Made by a program: the position numbers and the translations under genes
Shown here: positions 24,528 to 34,021 of the stretch, one piece after another
Layout: every line of letters begins with the position of its first letter
How positions within the stretch are numbered: the stretch's first letter is position 1
Notes under the pieces: generated by a model
Database searches by the model: none
The model's input: the letters and a program-made list of their open reading frames with translations, nothing else
What the model was told of the DNA's origin: nothing
Source of the DNA: Pseudomonadota bacterium
Lineage (GTDB): Bacteria; Pseudomonadota; Gammaproteobacteria; JAKAQQ01
Assembly (NCBI GenBank): GCA_021839245.1
Contig: JAKCBQ010000009.1
Coordinates: forward strand, 1-52,096
Length of the DNA: 52,096 nt
Direction of reading: 5' to 3'

Positions 24528-27500
24528 TCAGGCTGTTTGACCGGAAGGAAGTGCAGTGTGGGTGCGGTCGTGCCCAATGTAGGTGTAGAGAACCGGAACG
24601 ACGTAGAGCGAGAAAAGCGCTCCGATCGAAAGGCCGGTGGCGATCACGAGTCCCATGTTATAGCGGCTGACAGCGCCGGCCCCCGAGGCGAAAACCAGCG
24701 GCAGAACGCCGATCACCATAGCGCCGGTGGTCATCAGAATCGGGCGCAAGCGGATGCTCGACGCCTTACGGACTGCGGCGAAGCGGTCGAGACCATCCGA
24801 TTCCTGGATGGAGTTTGCGAACTGGACGATGAGGATGCCCTGTTTGGTAATCAGCCCGATGAGTGTCACCAGGCCGACCTCGGTGTAGATGTTCAGGGTG
24901 GCGGCCCCGAGATAAAGGAACGCCAAGGCGCCCGAGACAGCCATGGGGACGGTGATCAGCACGATCCAGGGGTCGCGGAAACTTTCGAATTGCGCTGCAA
25001 GAAGAAGATAGACGAGCACGATCGAGAGAAGAAAGATCCACACGATGGTGTTGCCTTGCTGGATGTATTGGCGCGAACTCGATGCGTAATTGATCGTGAA
25101 GCCTGCGGGCAGAATCCTTGCGGCGAGACGACGCAGTTCCGAAAGAGCCTGACCCAGGGTGACTCCGGGCATCATGACTCCCTCGACGGTGGCGGAGTTG
25201 AGTTGTTGAAACTGAGGCAGGAATTCCGGTTCGACCGTGGTGTGCGTGTCGACCAGTGTGGCGAGCGGTACAAGCTGTCCCCCCGACGTCGGGACGTAGT
25301 AGCGACGAAGTGCGTTCGCCTGGAGCCGGAAGCGGTCGGGTACTTGCGGGATGACCTTGTAGCTGCGGCCTTTGAGATTGAAGCGATTGACGTAGTTCCC
25401 GCCGAGCAGTGGGGCGAGAGCGGCCCCGATGTCCTGCATGGTGATGCCGAGACTCGCGGCGAGACGGCGGTGGATGCGCAGAGTGATCTCAGGGTTGTCG
25501 TAGCGGAGATCCTTGGTGAGGAAGGTAAATTTTCCCGTGCCCATGGCGGCCCCGATGAGAGCGTTGGCTGCGTGATCGATCGTGCGGTAGCTTCGTGTGC
25601 TCGTCAGAACGAACTGAATGGGGAATCCTCCCGCCGTGCCGGGGAGAGAGGGTTTGGGGAAGGCCGCGGCTTGAAGACCGGCCAGGCGGTTGAGTTTCGC
25701 CTGGACGAGCGGCATCAGAGCCATTTGTGAGACGGAACGCTGGCTCCAAGGGACGAGCTTCATACCGCTTAAAAGCGAGTTGTCCCCGGCCCCACCCGTC
25801 AGAGAAATGCCGTCGATCTGGAAGGCCTGCTTGGTCTCGGGGAAACTGCGGAAAATCTTGTAGATCGTTCGGCTACTCTGTTCCAGATACTGCAGAGTCG
25901 CCGTGGGCGGCGCGGTGCCCGAGACCAGGATCAGACCTTGGTCTTCCGTTGGGGCCAGTTCTTTGGGCGTGCCGAGAAAGAAAATCGGGATGGCGATGAG
26001 CACGGCCAAAGCGATGACGAGGATCACCCCGCGCATGTCGAGGGCGAATTCCAGAGAGCGATCGTACAGCGTGCGAAGTTTTTCAAAGGCCGCATCGAGA
26101 GCGTGGCCGAAGCCTTTGGGCGGGGTCTGTTTGAGGATGCGCCCCGAGAGCATGGGTGAGAGTGTGAGTGCGACGATGGCCGAAACGATGACGGTGAAGA
26201 CCAGCGTGAATGCGAACTCGGCGAAGAGGGCGCCCGTGAGACCGCCCGTGAGTCCGACCGGGATGAAGACGGCCACGAGAGTGGTGGCCATGACGATGAT
26301 GGGGGCGGCCAATTCCCGGATGCCGAGCCGAGCCGCTTCCATAGGGGGGTGTCCTTCCTCCATGTGGCGGTGGACGTTTTCCACCACGATGATGGCGTCG
26401 TCGACCACGAGACCGATCGCCAGGATGACCGCGAGCAGCGTCAAAAGATTGATCGTGTAGTGAGCAAGCTCCATGAAGATGCCGGCGCCCACGATGGACA
26501 ACGGAATGGCGATCGCCGGAATGAAAAGCGACCGCAAAGATCCCAGAAAGAGGTAAATGACCAGAACCACGATGGCCAGGGTGATGGCGATCGTGACCAT
26601 CACCTCGTGGATGGAGCTCAAGATGAAAGCCGATCCGTCGTAGGGGATGGCGGCGTGGATGCCCGGAGGGAGATTGGACTCAAGCTGATGAAAAATGCGG
26701 TGGACTCCCGAGGCCACGCTCAGGCTGTTGGCGTTGGGTGTGGCGAACACACCGACAAAGACCGCGGGAATGCCGTCGTAGAAGACCGCTTGGTTGTAAT
26801 TTTGTGCGCCCAAAACGACGTGTGCGATGTCTTTCAGTCGGATCAGTGTGTTGCCGACGTGTTCGACGACGAGGTTGCGGAAGGCTTGGACGGTGTGCAG
26901 CGAAGTGGTGGCGCGGATCGTGCGTGCGATCAGTTCCGATCGGGTGCGTCCAATGGCGCTGACGAAGTTGTTGGCGGCCAGAGCGGCCTCAACTTGCTGC
27001 GGGCTGATGTTGAGAGACGCCATCCGGTTGGGGTTGAGCCACACCCGAACGGCAAAACTGTTGCCGCTCGGACCCGTGCCTGCCGGAACGATCTGTGCCT
27101 GGCCCACACCCGGGACACTCTGAATGTCGGGCTGCGCAACCCGCAGGACGTAGTCGTTGACCTGCTGTTGATTCAAGCGTTTGCTGTAGAACGCGAGATA
27201 CATAAGCGCGGTCTGGTTGCCAACCGTTTCGTTGACGACCGGTGTTTGCGTTCCGTTCGGGAGCTGACTCTCCACCTGCTGCACTTTGGAAAGAATCTGC
27301 GCGAGCGCGGCGTTTGGGTTGTAGTTGAGCTTGACGTAAACGGTGATTGTGGACAGGCTTTGCGCGCTCGATCCGGTCATGTAGTCGATGCCCGGTGCGG
27401 AGGCGATGGACTGTTCGAGACGGGTGGTCACAAATCCCTGAACGGTGCTCGGGCTGGCACCGGGGTACGCCGTGGTGACCGTGATCAGGGTGCTGACGAC

Positions 27501-27617
27501 CTTGGGGTATTGCCGCACGGTCATCGTGCTCCACGCGCTTAGCCCAAGGAGCAGGATGACAAGGTTGAGCGAGGTGGCAAGAACCGGCCGCCGGATGAAG
27601 GTGTCTGTGAAACTCAT
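24528..27617 (-). CDS. RND efflux pump, inner-membrane transporter (HAE1 family)
   Basis: 1029 residues. Proton-driven drug exporter of the AcrB/MexF/MdtB class. N-terminal FIRRPVLATSLNLVILLLGL and RQYPKVVSTLITVTTAYPGAS are typical; the TM4 proton-relay pair is present in ILAIGLVVDDAIIVVENVHRH, and the second repeat has LVTLIGLITKQGILIVQFAN. Two large periplasmic loops and 12 predicted TM helices; length is normal (about 1030-1050). It is the last gene of a three-gene operon, 10 bp after the membrane-fusion gene. Substrate cannot be read from the sequence. Confidence 0.94.
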   Translation of the reverse strand: MSFTDTFIRRPVLATSLNLVILLLGLSAWSTMTVRQYPKVVSTLITVTTAYPGASPSTVQGFVTTRLEQSIASAPGIDYMTGSSAQSLSTITVYVKLNYNPNAALAQILSKVQQVESQLPNGTQTPVVNETVGNQTALMYLAFYSKRLNQQQVNDYVLRVAQPDIQSVPGVGQAQIVPAGTGPSGNSFAVRVWLNPNRMASLNISPQQVEAALAANNFVSAIGRTRSELIARTIRATTSLHTVQAFRNLVVEHVGNTLIRLKDIAHVVLGAQNYNQAVFYDGIPAVFVGVFATPNANSLSVASGVHRIFHQLESNLPPGIHAAIPYDGSAFILSSIHEVMVTIAITLAIVVLVIYLFLGSLRSLFIPAIAIPLSIVGAGIFMELAHYTINLLTLLAVILAIGLVVDDAIIVVENVHRHMEEGHPPMEAARLGIRELAAPIIVMATTLVAVFIPVGLTGGLTGALFAEFAFTLVFTVIVSAIVALTLSPMLSGRILKQTPPKGFGHALDAAFEKLRTLYDRSLEFALDMRGVILVIALAVLIAIPIFFLGTPKELAPTEDQGLILVSGTAPPTATLQYLEQSSRTIYKIFRSFPETKQAFQIDGISLTGGAGDNSLLSGMKLVPWSQRSVSQMALMPLVQAKLNRLAGLQAAAFPKPSLPGTAGGFPIQFVLTSTRSYRTIDHAANALIGAAMGTGKFTFLTKDLRYDNPEITLRIHRRLAASLGITMQDIGAALAPLLGGNYVNRFNLKGRSYKVIPQVPDRFRLQANALRRYYVPTSGGQLVPLATLVDTHTTVEPEFLPQFQQLNSATVEGVMMPGVTLGQALSELRRLAARILPAGFTINYASSSRQYIQQGNTIVWIFLLSIVLVYLLLAAQFESFRDPWIVLITVPMAVSGALAFLYLGAATLNIYTEVGLVTLIGLITKQGILIVQFANSIQESDGLDRFAAVRKASSIRLRPILMTTGAMVIGVLPLVFASGAGAVSRYNMGLVIATGLSIGALFSLYVVPVLYTYIGHDRTHTALPSGQTA

Positions 27618-27627
27618 GTTCGTGGAT

Positions 27628-28770
27628 TCAGGACGGACGGCGGGACCCCCGGGGGGACGGGGGGTGCGCGTGTTTCAACGAAGAGACGATCGTCACCGGA
27701 ACGCCGTTGTGCAATTTGACCTGTCCCGCGGTCACCACCGTCTCGCCGGGTTCGAGGCCGCGACGCACGGCCGTGAGTCCGTCGCGACTCGGACCGGTGG
27801 TGATCGGGTGTGCCACCGCAAGATGCAAAAGACCCAGAGGCGTTTTGTGCGGAACCACCAGATAGACGTAATCTCCAAAGGTGCTGTAGGTGAGCGCCGA
27901 GGTCGGAACGGCGGTCCAGGTTCGCGGCTGACCGACCGAGAGACGCACCGTCGCGAACATCCCAGGCCTCAGAAGGTTCTGAGGGTTCGTGAACGTGGCG
28001 TCGACGGTGATGTTCCGTGTGTTGGGGTTGACCCGTGAGCTGAGCGCCACGATCCGGGCGGTGAATGTCCGGTGGGGGAAAGCGTTGACATGAACGTCAA
28101 CGGGCGCTCCGGCGCGTACGAGTGGAAGATCCTGCTGAGGCAGCGTGAAGAGGATTCGCAGCGGGTTCCAGGACTGGAGCGTGGTGATGATCGAGGCAGG
28201 ACTGAGGTATTGCCCGAGGTCAACCTCGCGCACTCCCGTCCACCCTGAGAACGGAGCGCTTACCCGGAGTTTGGCGAGTGTGGCGCGGTCGTTGGCGACC
28301 TGAGCACGTGCCGCCAGGTACGACGCTTGAGCCGACTGGAGGGTGGCAAGACTGACGGCCTTGATACGGTAGAGTTTATGCGTGCGCGCCAGATCGAGCC
28401 GATCGAGAATTTCCGCGGCTCGGTCGTGCGCCAAAATCGCCTCTTCGTTGCTGGGATCAAGCTGGACGAGAGGCTGACCGGCGCGAACGTAGAGGCCGGA
28501 GTGGAAATAGATTCGGGTCACCCAGCCGCTGATCTGCGGGCTCAGTTCAACGCCTTGAGCGGCTTCAATGTTTGCAACAGCGTGAAGCCGGAGCCGCCAA
28601 CGAACGGTTGTGACGCGGGCGGCCTTGACAGTGACGCTGTAGGGGGGCCTATGGGCCATGGCTTGGGCAAACTCGTAGCCCATGAACATTTTGAGGCCAA
28701 ACACGACGGCCAGGATCCCCAAGCCCAGAAGAAGAACGATCCATTTCACGCGTTTGCGCTGTTGGGTCAT
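27628..28770 (-). CDS. RND efflux membrane fusion protein
   Basis: 380 residues. Periplasmic adaptor linking the RND pump to the outer-membrane channel. The N-terminus is an uncleaved-looking signal anchor (WIVLLLGLGILAVVFGLKMF). The barrel-sandwich/lipoyl halves are GVELSPQISGWVTRIYFHSG and LRVSAPFSGWTGVREVDLGQYL, flanking a short alpha-hairpin; beta-barrel and membrane-proximal domains follow (TRNITVDATFTNPQNLLRPGMFATVRL, LTAVRRGLEPGETVVTAGQVKL). No lipobox. The ATG at 28770 starts 7 bp after the outer-membrane factor stop; the open frame extends into that gene but is not used. Confidence 0.92.
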   Translation of the reverse strand: MTQQRKRVKWIVLLLGLGILAVVFGLKMFMGYEFAQAMAHRPPYSVTVKAARVTTVRWRLRLHAVANIEAAQGVELSPQISGWVTRIYFHSGLYVRAGQPLVQLDPSNEEAILAHDRAAEILDRLDLARTHKLYRIKAVSLATLQSAQASYLAARAQVANDRATLAKLRVSAPFSGWTGVREVDLGQYLSPASIITTLQSWNPLRILFTLPQQDLPLVRAGAPVDVHVNAFPHRTFTARIVALSSRVNPNTRNITVDATFTNPQNLLRPGMFATVRLSVGQPRTWTAVPTSALTYSTFGDYVYLVVPHKTPLGLLHLAVAHPITTGPSRDGLTAVRRGLEPGETVVTAGQVKLHNGVPVTIVSSLKHAHPPSPRGSRRPS

Positions 28771-28777
28771 GGCGGTA

Positions 28778-30298
28778 TCACTCGTGCCGGATGGCGTGGA
28801 AGGAGGGTAGAGAAGGAGGAGACTGGGGCGGGAAGGGGCGGCCGCCAAGAGCGACCTCAAGAGTGGCCGCGTCGCCTAACCGCTGGGCGCGGGCGCGAAC
28901 GTCGGCCAAAACCGCCCGACGGTACGCCACCTCGGTTTCGAGCAACGAGATGTAACTGGTGGCTCCCAGCCGGTACTTGGTGCGGGCGAGATGGTACGAG
29001 ACTCGAGCCGCGCGCAGCGCTCGGGTTTCGGCCCGGACGTATTCGTCGTCGTGGACGATTGCCCTCAATGCGTTCGAGACCTGACTGAGTGCTCCGAGGA
29101 CGGTACCGCGGTATTGGAAGAACGCTGCTTTGTAGGCCTCCTTGCTTTCATGAACCTGGGCGCGTAGTGTGCCGCCCGAGAAGATGGTGTAACTCAACGA
29201 GCCAACCAGACTCCAACTGCGGCTTGCTGTTTTGAGGAAATCGGAAATGATGTTGCTTTCGTGGCCCCACGAACCGGTAATCTCGACGAGGGGATATTCG
29301 CTGGCGATGGCCTCTCCAACCTGGGCATTGACCGCCTTCAGGGTTTCCAGCGCGGCCTGGATATCGGGACGGTTTTCAATGACGGTCGACGGGTACGCCA
29401 GGGAAAAATGTGCGGGCATGTGAAACGCGCTTAAGGTCAAGCGCGGGACCACCCGACTTGGGCTGTTTCCGGTCAGGGTGTCGAGGGCGTGGGCGGCAAC
29501 CGTCCGGCTTTGCAAGAGGGGATAAAGCGTGGCCTCGTCGCTCGCCAGTTGGGTCTCCTGCTGAAGAACATCAAGACGTGATGCGGCCCCAACGCGGTAT
29601 TCTGCGCGAACGAGGGCCAACACCTGCCGGTCTGCGGTCACAATCGATCGGGTTGCACGTATTTCATCCACACTTTCCGCAAGATCGACGGCAGTCGTGA
29701 ACACATCTCCTTCAATCGTCAAGGCCGCAGCTTCGGCTTCCTCGCGGGCGGATTCTTCTTGAGCCTTTTTCTCGCGATAGACGAGTCGGTTTACGCCAAA
29801 GACGTCGGGGTAATATCCCACGGAGACATTGCCGCCGTAAATCGTAAAGATACGCCCCGGAACGGTGCCTCCGAACCCCGCGCCTGAAGACTGTTCCCGC
29901 GTGGCGCTCAGCCCAAGGCCGAACTGGGGATAGAAGATCCCTTCGGCGGCAACGAGCGCGTAGTGTGCTTCACGCAAGGTCGCCAAGGAACTTTTGAGTG
30001 TGGGGTTCTGCCCAAGAGCTTCCGTCATCAAGCGATCAACGCTCGTGTTGCCGTAGGCCCTCCACCAGTGTCGTCCGGGCAGGGCATGCCCACGGAAGAT
30101 TTGCTGTGCTTGCCCAGCCAGAACTCGGGCGGTGTACCGCATTGAGGCGGGAGGACGTGGTGTCCTGAAACTGGGTCCCGGGGCGCATCCGTACAGCCCC
30201 AGTGCAAGAAATGCAAAGCACAAGAGGAGACCCCCCTTCGCGCGAGATTGCAACGAAGAGCGGACTTTTTCTCCGTTAAGGCGCCGGGGGCGGGCCAT
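28778..30298 (-). CDS. Efflux outer-membrane factor, NodT/OprM-type lipoprotein
   Basis: 506 residues from the ATG at 30298 (an in-frame GTG lies at 30310). TolC-superfamily channel. The signal ends in a lipobox L-Y-G-Cys38. The mature protein has the duplicated OEP pattern: WWRAYGNTSVDRLMTEALGQNPTLKSS, EYRVGAASRLDVLQQETQLAS, ENRPDIQAALETLKAVNAQVGEA and TKYRLGATSYISLLETEVAYR. First gene of the efflux operon, so the channel is synthesised with its dedicated pump rather than shared. A strong promoter with an inverted repeat lies upstream. No Shine-Dalgarno is evident. Confidence 0.92.
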   Translation of the reverse strand: MARPRRLNGEKVRSSLQSRAKGGLLLCFAFLALGLYGCAPGPSFRTPRPPASMRYTARVLAGQAQQIFRGHALPGRHWWRAYGNTSVDRLMTEALGQNPTLKSSLATLREAHYALVAAEGIFYPQFGLGLSATREQSSGAGFGGTVPGRIFTIYGGNVSVGYYPDVFGVNRLVYREKKAQEESAREEAEAAALTIEGDVFTTAVDLAESVDEIRATRSIVTADRQVLALVRAEYRVGAASRLDVLQQETQLASDEATLYPLLQSRTVAAHALDTLTGNSPSRVVPRLTLSAFHMPAHFSLAYPSTVIENRPDIQAALETLKAVNAQVGEAIASEYPLVEITGSWGHESNIISDFLKTASRSWSLVGSLSYTIFSGGTLRAQVHESKEAYKAAFFQYRGTVLGALSQVSNALRAIVHDDEYVRAETRALRAARVSYHLARTKYRLGATSYISLLETEVAYRRAVLADVRARAQRLGDAATLEVALGGRPFPPQSPPSLPSFHAIRHE

Positions 30299-30325
30299 GT
30301 CGGGCGTCACGGGGGACTCGGGACC

Positions 30326-30350
30326 TAATAGTTAACTTTATTGATTATTA
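30326..30350. promoter_or_regulatory. AT-rich imperfect inverted repeat, candidate operator
   Basis: 25-bp element whose 10-bp arms match at 8 of 10 positions (left arm TAATAGTTAA). It overlaps the -10 box and presumed transcription start of the efflux promoter, where a repressor would block transcription. No adjacent regulator gene is present. Confidence 0.4.
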
Positions 30351-30372
30351 CAGGCTCAAGCTGTTTTGTCAA
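30344..30372 (-). promoter_or_regulatory. Sigma70-type promoter of efflux operon
   Basis: On the minus strand: perfect -35 TTGACA (30367-30372), 17-bp spacer, -10 AATAAT (30344-30349) preceded by TG at the extended -10 position. Predicted start near 30337, giving a leader of about 40 nt before the outer-membrane factor ATG at 30298. It is the best promoter match in the window. Confidence 0.7.
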
Positions 30373-30796
30373 CATGTCAATGGTGAAACAAAGCAGATTA
30401 GGGCTGGGTGGTCAGAATTTTGCGTCTGGGGACATCCGCGCGAGACGATGTGAGACCGCACGCGCTCCATACGCTATAGAAATAGAGCCAGAAGACTTTA
30501 AATTCTAAGAGCTCGGCGATCATTACGTGTGCGGCTAGCGGTGGCTGGCGTTCATCTCAATAACAGGCAGCCTCGGGGGCTCAACACCTAGATGGACCTC
30601 ATCGGATTCGGAAATGGTCGTGTCGGGGACCGCGGCCCGGGAAGAGCGGGGTTTGGTTATAAGCGGTCAGCAAGAACATGACCCAGCGACCAAGAACAGC
30701 GCCTCCTCAAGCACCACTCCCGTTGGGGACGAGAGGTGATAGCATGACTCCATACGTCCTCAGAAAAGCAACGGATGGATGTGCCTATGATCGGTC

Positions 30797-33700
30797 GTGC
30801 GGCTGTTCCGGATTGGCTTGCCGGGTGCGGGCATGGATCCCTCGGATCACTTCAACGCGTGGCCTGATCCGGTCCTCATTGTCGATGCCGTGACAGGAGC
30901 GGTGTTGGGTCATAACGACGCCGCCTACCGCCTTCTGAATTTTGCATCAAAGACGCGAGCCACGGGCTGGGAAGGTACGTCCCCACCCGCCTTTGTCGTT
31001 GATCTCGACCACTGGAACGACTTTTGCCACGGCCTGCTCTTGGGAGGAGAGCACAGACAATCGGCTCAACTGGCTTTGCGCGATTCTCAAGGCAATATCT
31101 TCGAGGGATGGCTCGAGGGAATTGTTCTTGGGGGCAAAGACCGTCCCGAAGCGTTGGTCGTCGTTCGTCTTGATGCGGACATGGCCTCACGGGATGTCCC
31201 GGCCGGGATCGCGAGTCCAATGAGCGAGGATGAGGACGATCCTCATTACGGCATTATCCGTGTGCGTTCCGACGGACGCCTCGTTTTTGTCAACCGACGC
31301 GCTCTGCGCATGCTCGGGTACGACCGGCCGCAGGATCTCCAGGATCGGAACTCGTTCCTCGTCTCACTCTACAAGCACGAGGGCGACGGACTTGGGATGA
31401 GTGGGCTGGCCGCAAGTTTTGGCCGTGGTGTCGAGCGGGACCTTGCGCGCCGCGATGGAAGCCCTCTCCGTGTGTTTGAAACCGCGCGCAGACTCACCCG
31501 CTTCCGATCAGAGGAAGTGTGGGAGCTCCGCTGGCTTGATATCGAAACCTATCGAGCGACGGCCGAAGAGCTGGCTCTTTGCCAGGAGAAATACCGCGTT
31601 CTTGTTGAACACAGCCAAGACGGGGTCTTCATTACCCACCAAGGACTCTATGTGTATGTCAACAATACCTACGCCCAGATGCTCGGGCGTCGTCCCGAGG
31701 ATATGATTGGGCGCCCGTTCATGGAATTCATCGCACCCGAAGACCGCCAACGCATGGCGGCGATGTGGCGCGATCGTGAGGCAGGACGTTGGGAGCGCAC
31801 ATCCTACGAGATCCGTCTTCTTCACCAGGTCGCGGAACGACGTGTTGTGGCCTCCGTGCGATCGGGACCGATCTACTACAAAGGCAAACTGTCCAGCACG
31901 GGCACGATCCGCGACATCACCGAGGAGCGTCGGGCGCAAGCGGCGCTTGAGGAGGTGCGTCGCAATTATCAGGAGATCTTCGAGAACCTGCAGATCGGCA
32001 TCTTTCAGACGACTCTGGAAGGGAGGCTTCTTTCGGCCAACCGTGCGTATGCGCACTTCCTGGGTTACGACACCGTCGATCTGCTGCTGGGCGAGCTCAA
32101 AAACGTCGACATTCTTTACCAGCACATCGAGGATCGAGAGCATATCGTGGAAGAATTGCAAACGAAAGGCCGCATTGCGGAGCTGGAGGTGGAGCTCCGC
32201 CGACGCGATGGGCGTAGTGTATGGGGGGCGCTTTATAGCCGTCTGGTCATGTCGCCCGAAGGGAATCAGCCGTACATCGAAGGAGGTTTGGTCGATGTGA
32301 CGGAACGGAGGCGCGTCGAGGAGGCTCTGGCTCGCTCGGAAGAGTTTTATCGCAGTCTTGTGGAACACGGGCACGTGGGCGTGTTTATGGTCGAGCAAGG
32401 CCGCTTGACTTATGTCAACGAGGCTTTTGCCGGAGCGTTAGGCTTCGGGCGGAACGAACTTCAAGATCGCCCGCTGATCGATTTCGTGGTTCCCGTGCAG
32501 CGGGAGGACGCTGATCGAGAGTTTCGTGCGTCGCGGGTGGCCCCGCAGTCATTCGAATGTGATTTTGTGCATCGCGAGAGACGGGCACCGGTGGCCATGC
32601 TCGTCAGTGTGGAAACCCTGACTTTGAAAGGGCGTGCGATCATGGTCGCAACGGCTCAGGACATCAGCAAGCAACGCGAAGCTCTCGATCAGCTTCGTTA
32701 CCAGTCCCGCCACGACCCTTTGACTGGACTGCCCAATCGGACCGTCTTCCACGAACGCCTGTCAAAAGCCGTTCGTCAATCCCAAAATGGTCCGCCAGGT
32801 TATGCCGTCGTCTTTGTTGTCCTGGATGCTTTCAAGCTGGTCAACGATACTCTCGGACACCTGGCAGGAGATGAGCTTCTGGTACAGGCCGCGCGAAGAT
32901 TCGAAGAAAGGCTCCCACCGGGGAGCCTCATCAGTCAGCACGGAGGGGAAGAATTTGCCATCTTTCTCAGCGGTACCGCAGATCCTGTGGATGTCGAGTC
33001 GGTGCTGACGCGAATCGATGAGTCCCTTGAGGCACCCTTTCTTCTCAGAGGGCAGGATATCTATACGAATGCGAGTTATGGAATAGCGATGGGGGGGGCG
33101 GACTACACCAACCCGGAAGATGTGTTGCGCGACGCCGACACCGCTCTTCACGAAGCCAAGAGTGGTGATTTGAAAGAGCGTCGCGTATTCTTTGACAGGG
33201 CGATGCGCCTCCGTGTTGCGGCACGATTACAGGCCGAAACCAGCCTGCGCAACGCTCTGTCCCATCAGGAATTTGAGGTCGTCTATCAACCGATCGTGTC
33301 TCTGACTCAGGGTGGGGTCGTCGGTCTCGAGTCGCTTCTGCGTTGGCGTCGATCCGACGGGACACGCGAATCCCCTGATGGGTTCTGGGATGTGGCCGAA
33401 GACATTGGCCTCACCGTTCCCCTGAACCGCTGGTTTCTTGAGGAGGTGGCTCAGCATCTGGCGAGGTGGATCGCCAATCGCCTCGTCGAGAAAACGTTTT
33501 ACGTGAGCTTCAACCTGTCGCAACGTCAGCTGTATGATCCTGGTCTTGTTTCCTCCGTGCGGGATATCTTGGCCCGCCACGCCATCAACCCCTCCCGCAT
33601 GCGCGTGGAAGTGACGGAAACCGTCATTCTCGATCGGTACGGCGAAGCCCTGAAGATCTTAGAGACCCTTCGCAATGCGGGACTCAGTGTGGCTCTGGAC

Positions 33701-34021
33701 GACTTCGGAACGGGCTATTCCTCGCTCGGGTATCTGCGCGACTTGCTCGTGGACGCTCTCAAAATCGACCGTTCTTTTCTCGCCGGCGTGGAAGCCAGTG
33801 AACGAAACAAAAAAATCATATCTTCTCTTATTGATCTGAGCCGTGCGCTCGGAATGGACGTTGTCGCCGAGGGCGTGGAAACGGAAGATCAACTCAACCT
33901 TCTGCGTCGGTATCGTTGCCCCTGCGCGCAAGGTTTTTATTTCTCCGCCCCTGTAGGCTTCGAGGAAACCACACACGTCCTGAACGCGCATTGGCGGTTC
34001 AAGCCCTCGCCCAAGACCTAG
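30797..34021 (+). CDS. Multi-PAS GGDEF-EAL c-di-GMP signalling protein
   Basis: 1074 residues; no obvious membrane helices, so cytosolic. Four or five PAS-type sensor segments occupy about 1-630 (for example YRVLVEHSQDGVFITHQGLYVYVN and FYRSLVEHGHVGVFMVEQGRLTYVN). GGDEF domain, 640-800: the signature is GGEEF (716-720), but the metal-ligand Asp of the DxD motif is Val675 and the preceding Arg is absent (SQHGGEEF), so cyclase activity is doubtful. EAL domain, 815-1065: ESLLRW (Glu845), NLSQRQL, VEVTETV, DDFGTGYSSL (968 on), KIDRSF and VAEGVET are intact, implying c-di-GMP phosphodiesterase activity. GTG 30797 is the longest start; ATG 30833 is an alternative. Followed by the kinase after 176 bp. 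Confidence 0.88.
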   Translation: MRLFRIGLPGAGMDPSDHFNAWPDPVLIVDAVTGAVLGHNDAAYRLLNFASKTRATGWEGTSPPAFVVDLDHWNDFCHGLLLGGEHRQSAQLALRDSQGNIFEGWLEGIVLGGKDRPEALVVVRLDADMASRDVPAGIASPMSEDEDDPHYGIIRVRSDGRLVFVNRRALRMLGYDRPQDLQDRNSFLVSLYKHEGDGLGMSGLAASFGRGVERDLARRDGSPLRVFETARRLTRFRSEEVWELRWLDIETYRATAEELALCQEKYRVLVEHSQDGVFITHQGLYVYVNNTYAQMLGRRPEDMIGRPFMEFIAPEDRQRMAAMWRDREAGRWERTSYEIRLLHQVAERRVVASVRSGPIYYKGKLSSTGTIRDITEERRAQAALEEVRRNYQEIFENLQIGIFQTTLEGRLLSANRAYAHFLGYDTVDLLLGELKNVDILYQHIEDREHIVEELQTKGRIAELEVELRRRDGRSVWGALYSRLVMSPEGNQPYIEGGLVDVTERRRVEEALARSEEFYRSLVEHGHVGVFMVEQGRLTYVNEAFAGALGFGRNELQDRPLIDFVVPVQREDADREFRASRVAPQSFECDFVHRERRAPVAMLVSVETLTLKGRAIMVATAQDISKQREALDQLRYQSRHDPLTGLPNRTVFHERLSKAVRQSQNGPPGYAVVFVVLDAFKLVNDTLGHLAGDELLVQAARRFEERLPPGSLISQHGGEEFAIFLSGTADPVDVESVLTRIDESLEAPFLLRGQDIYTNASYGIAMGGADYTNPEDVLRDADTALHEAKSGDLKERRVFFDRAMRLRVAARLQAETSLRNALSHQEFEVVYQPIVSLTQGGVVGLESLLRWRRSDGTRESPDGFWDVAEDIGLTVPLNRWFLEEVAQHLARWIANRLVEKTFYVSFNLSQRQLYDPGLVSSVRDILARHAINPSRMRVEVTETVILDRYGEALKILETLRNAGLSVALDDFGTGYSSLGYLRDLLVDALKIDRSFLAGVEASERNKKIISSLIDLSRALGMDVVAEGVETEDQLNLLRRYRCPCAQGFYFSAPVGFEETTHVLNAHWRFKPSPKT

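Larger units (their letters stand above)
30299..30796. other. Intergenic region between efflux operon and signalling block
   Basis: About 500 bp between divergent genes. The left 75 bp holds the efflux promoter. It is unusually AT-rich from about 30320 to 30380 and again near 30470-30500. From 30380 to 30740 I see no gene or riboswitch that I recognise. At 30744 an ATG with a good ribosome-binding site (GAGAGGTG) opens a 49-codon frame that runs out of frame into the start of the GGDEF-EAL gene. Confidence 0.6.

Noticed and set aside
24173-24577. Possible small genes in the protease-efflux intergenic region (both strands)
   Set aside because: Low-complexity translations, no ribosome-binding sites, and one overlaps the pump 3' end. 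A group II intron or IS605-type remnant was considered, but no diagnostic domain V or transposase motif could be identified.
24324-25730. 468-codon plus-strand frame opposite the RND pump
   Set aside because: Asp/His/Arg-rich shadow with no motifs; the minus strand encodes a full RND transporter.
30380-30740. Possible c-di-GMP riboswitch upstream of the GGDEF-EAL gene
   Set aside because: I could not find the conserved GEMM core or a matching P1 stem; no basis for the call.
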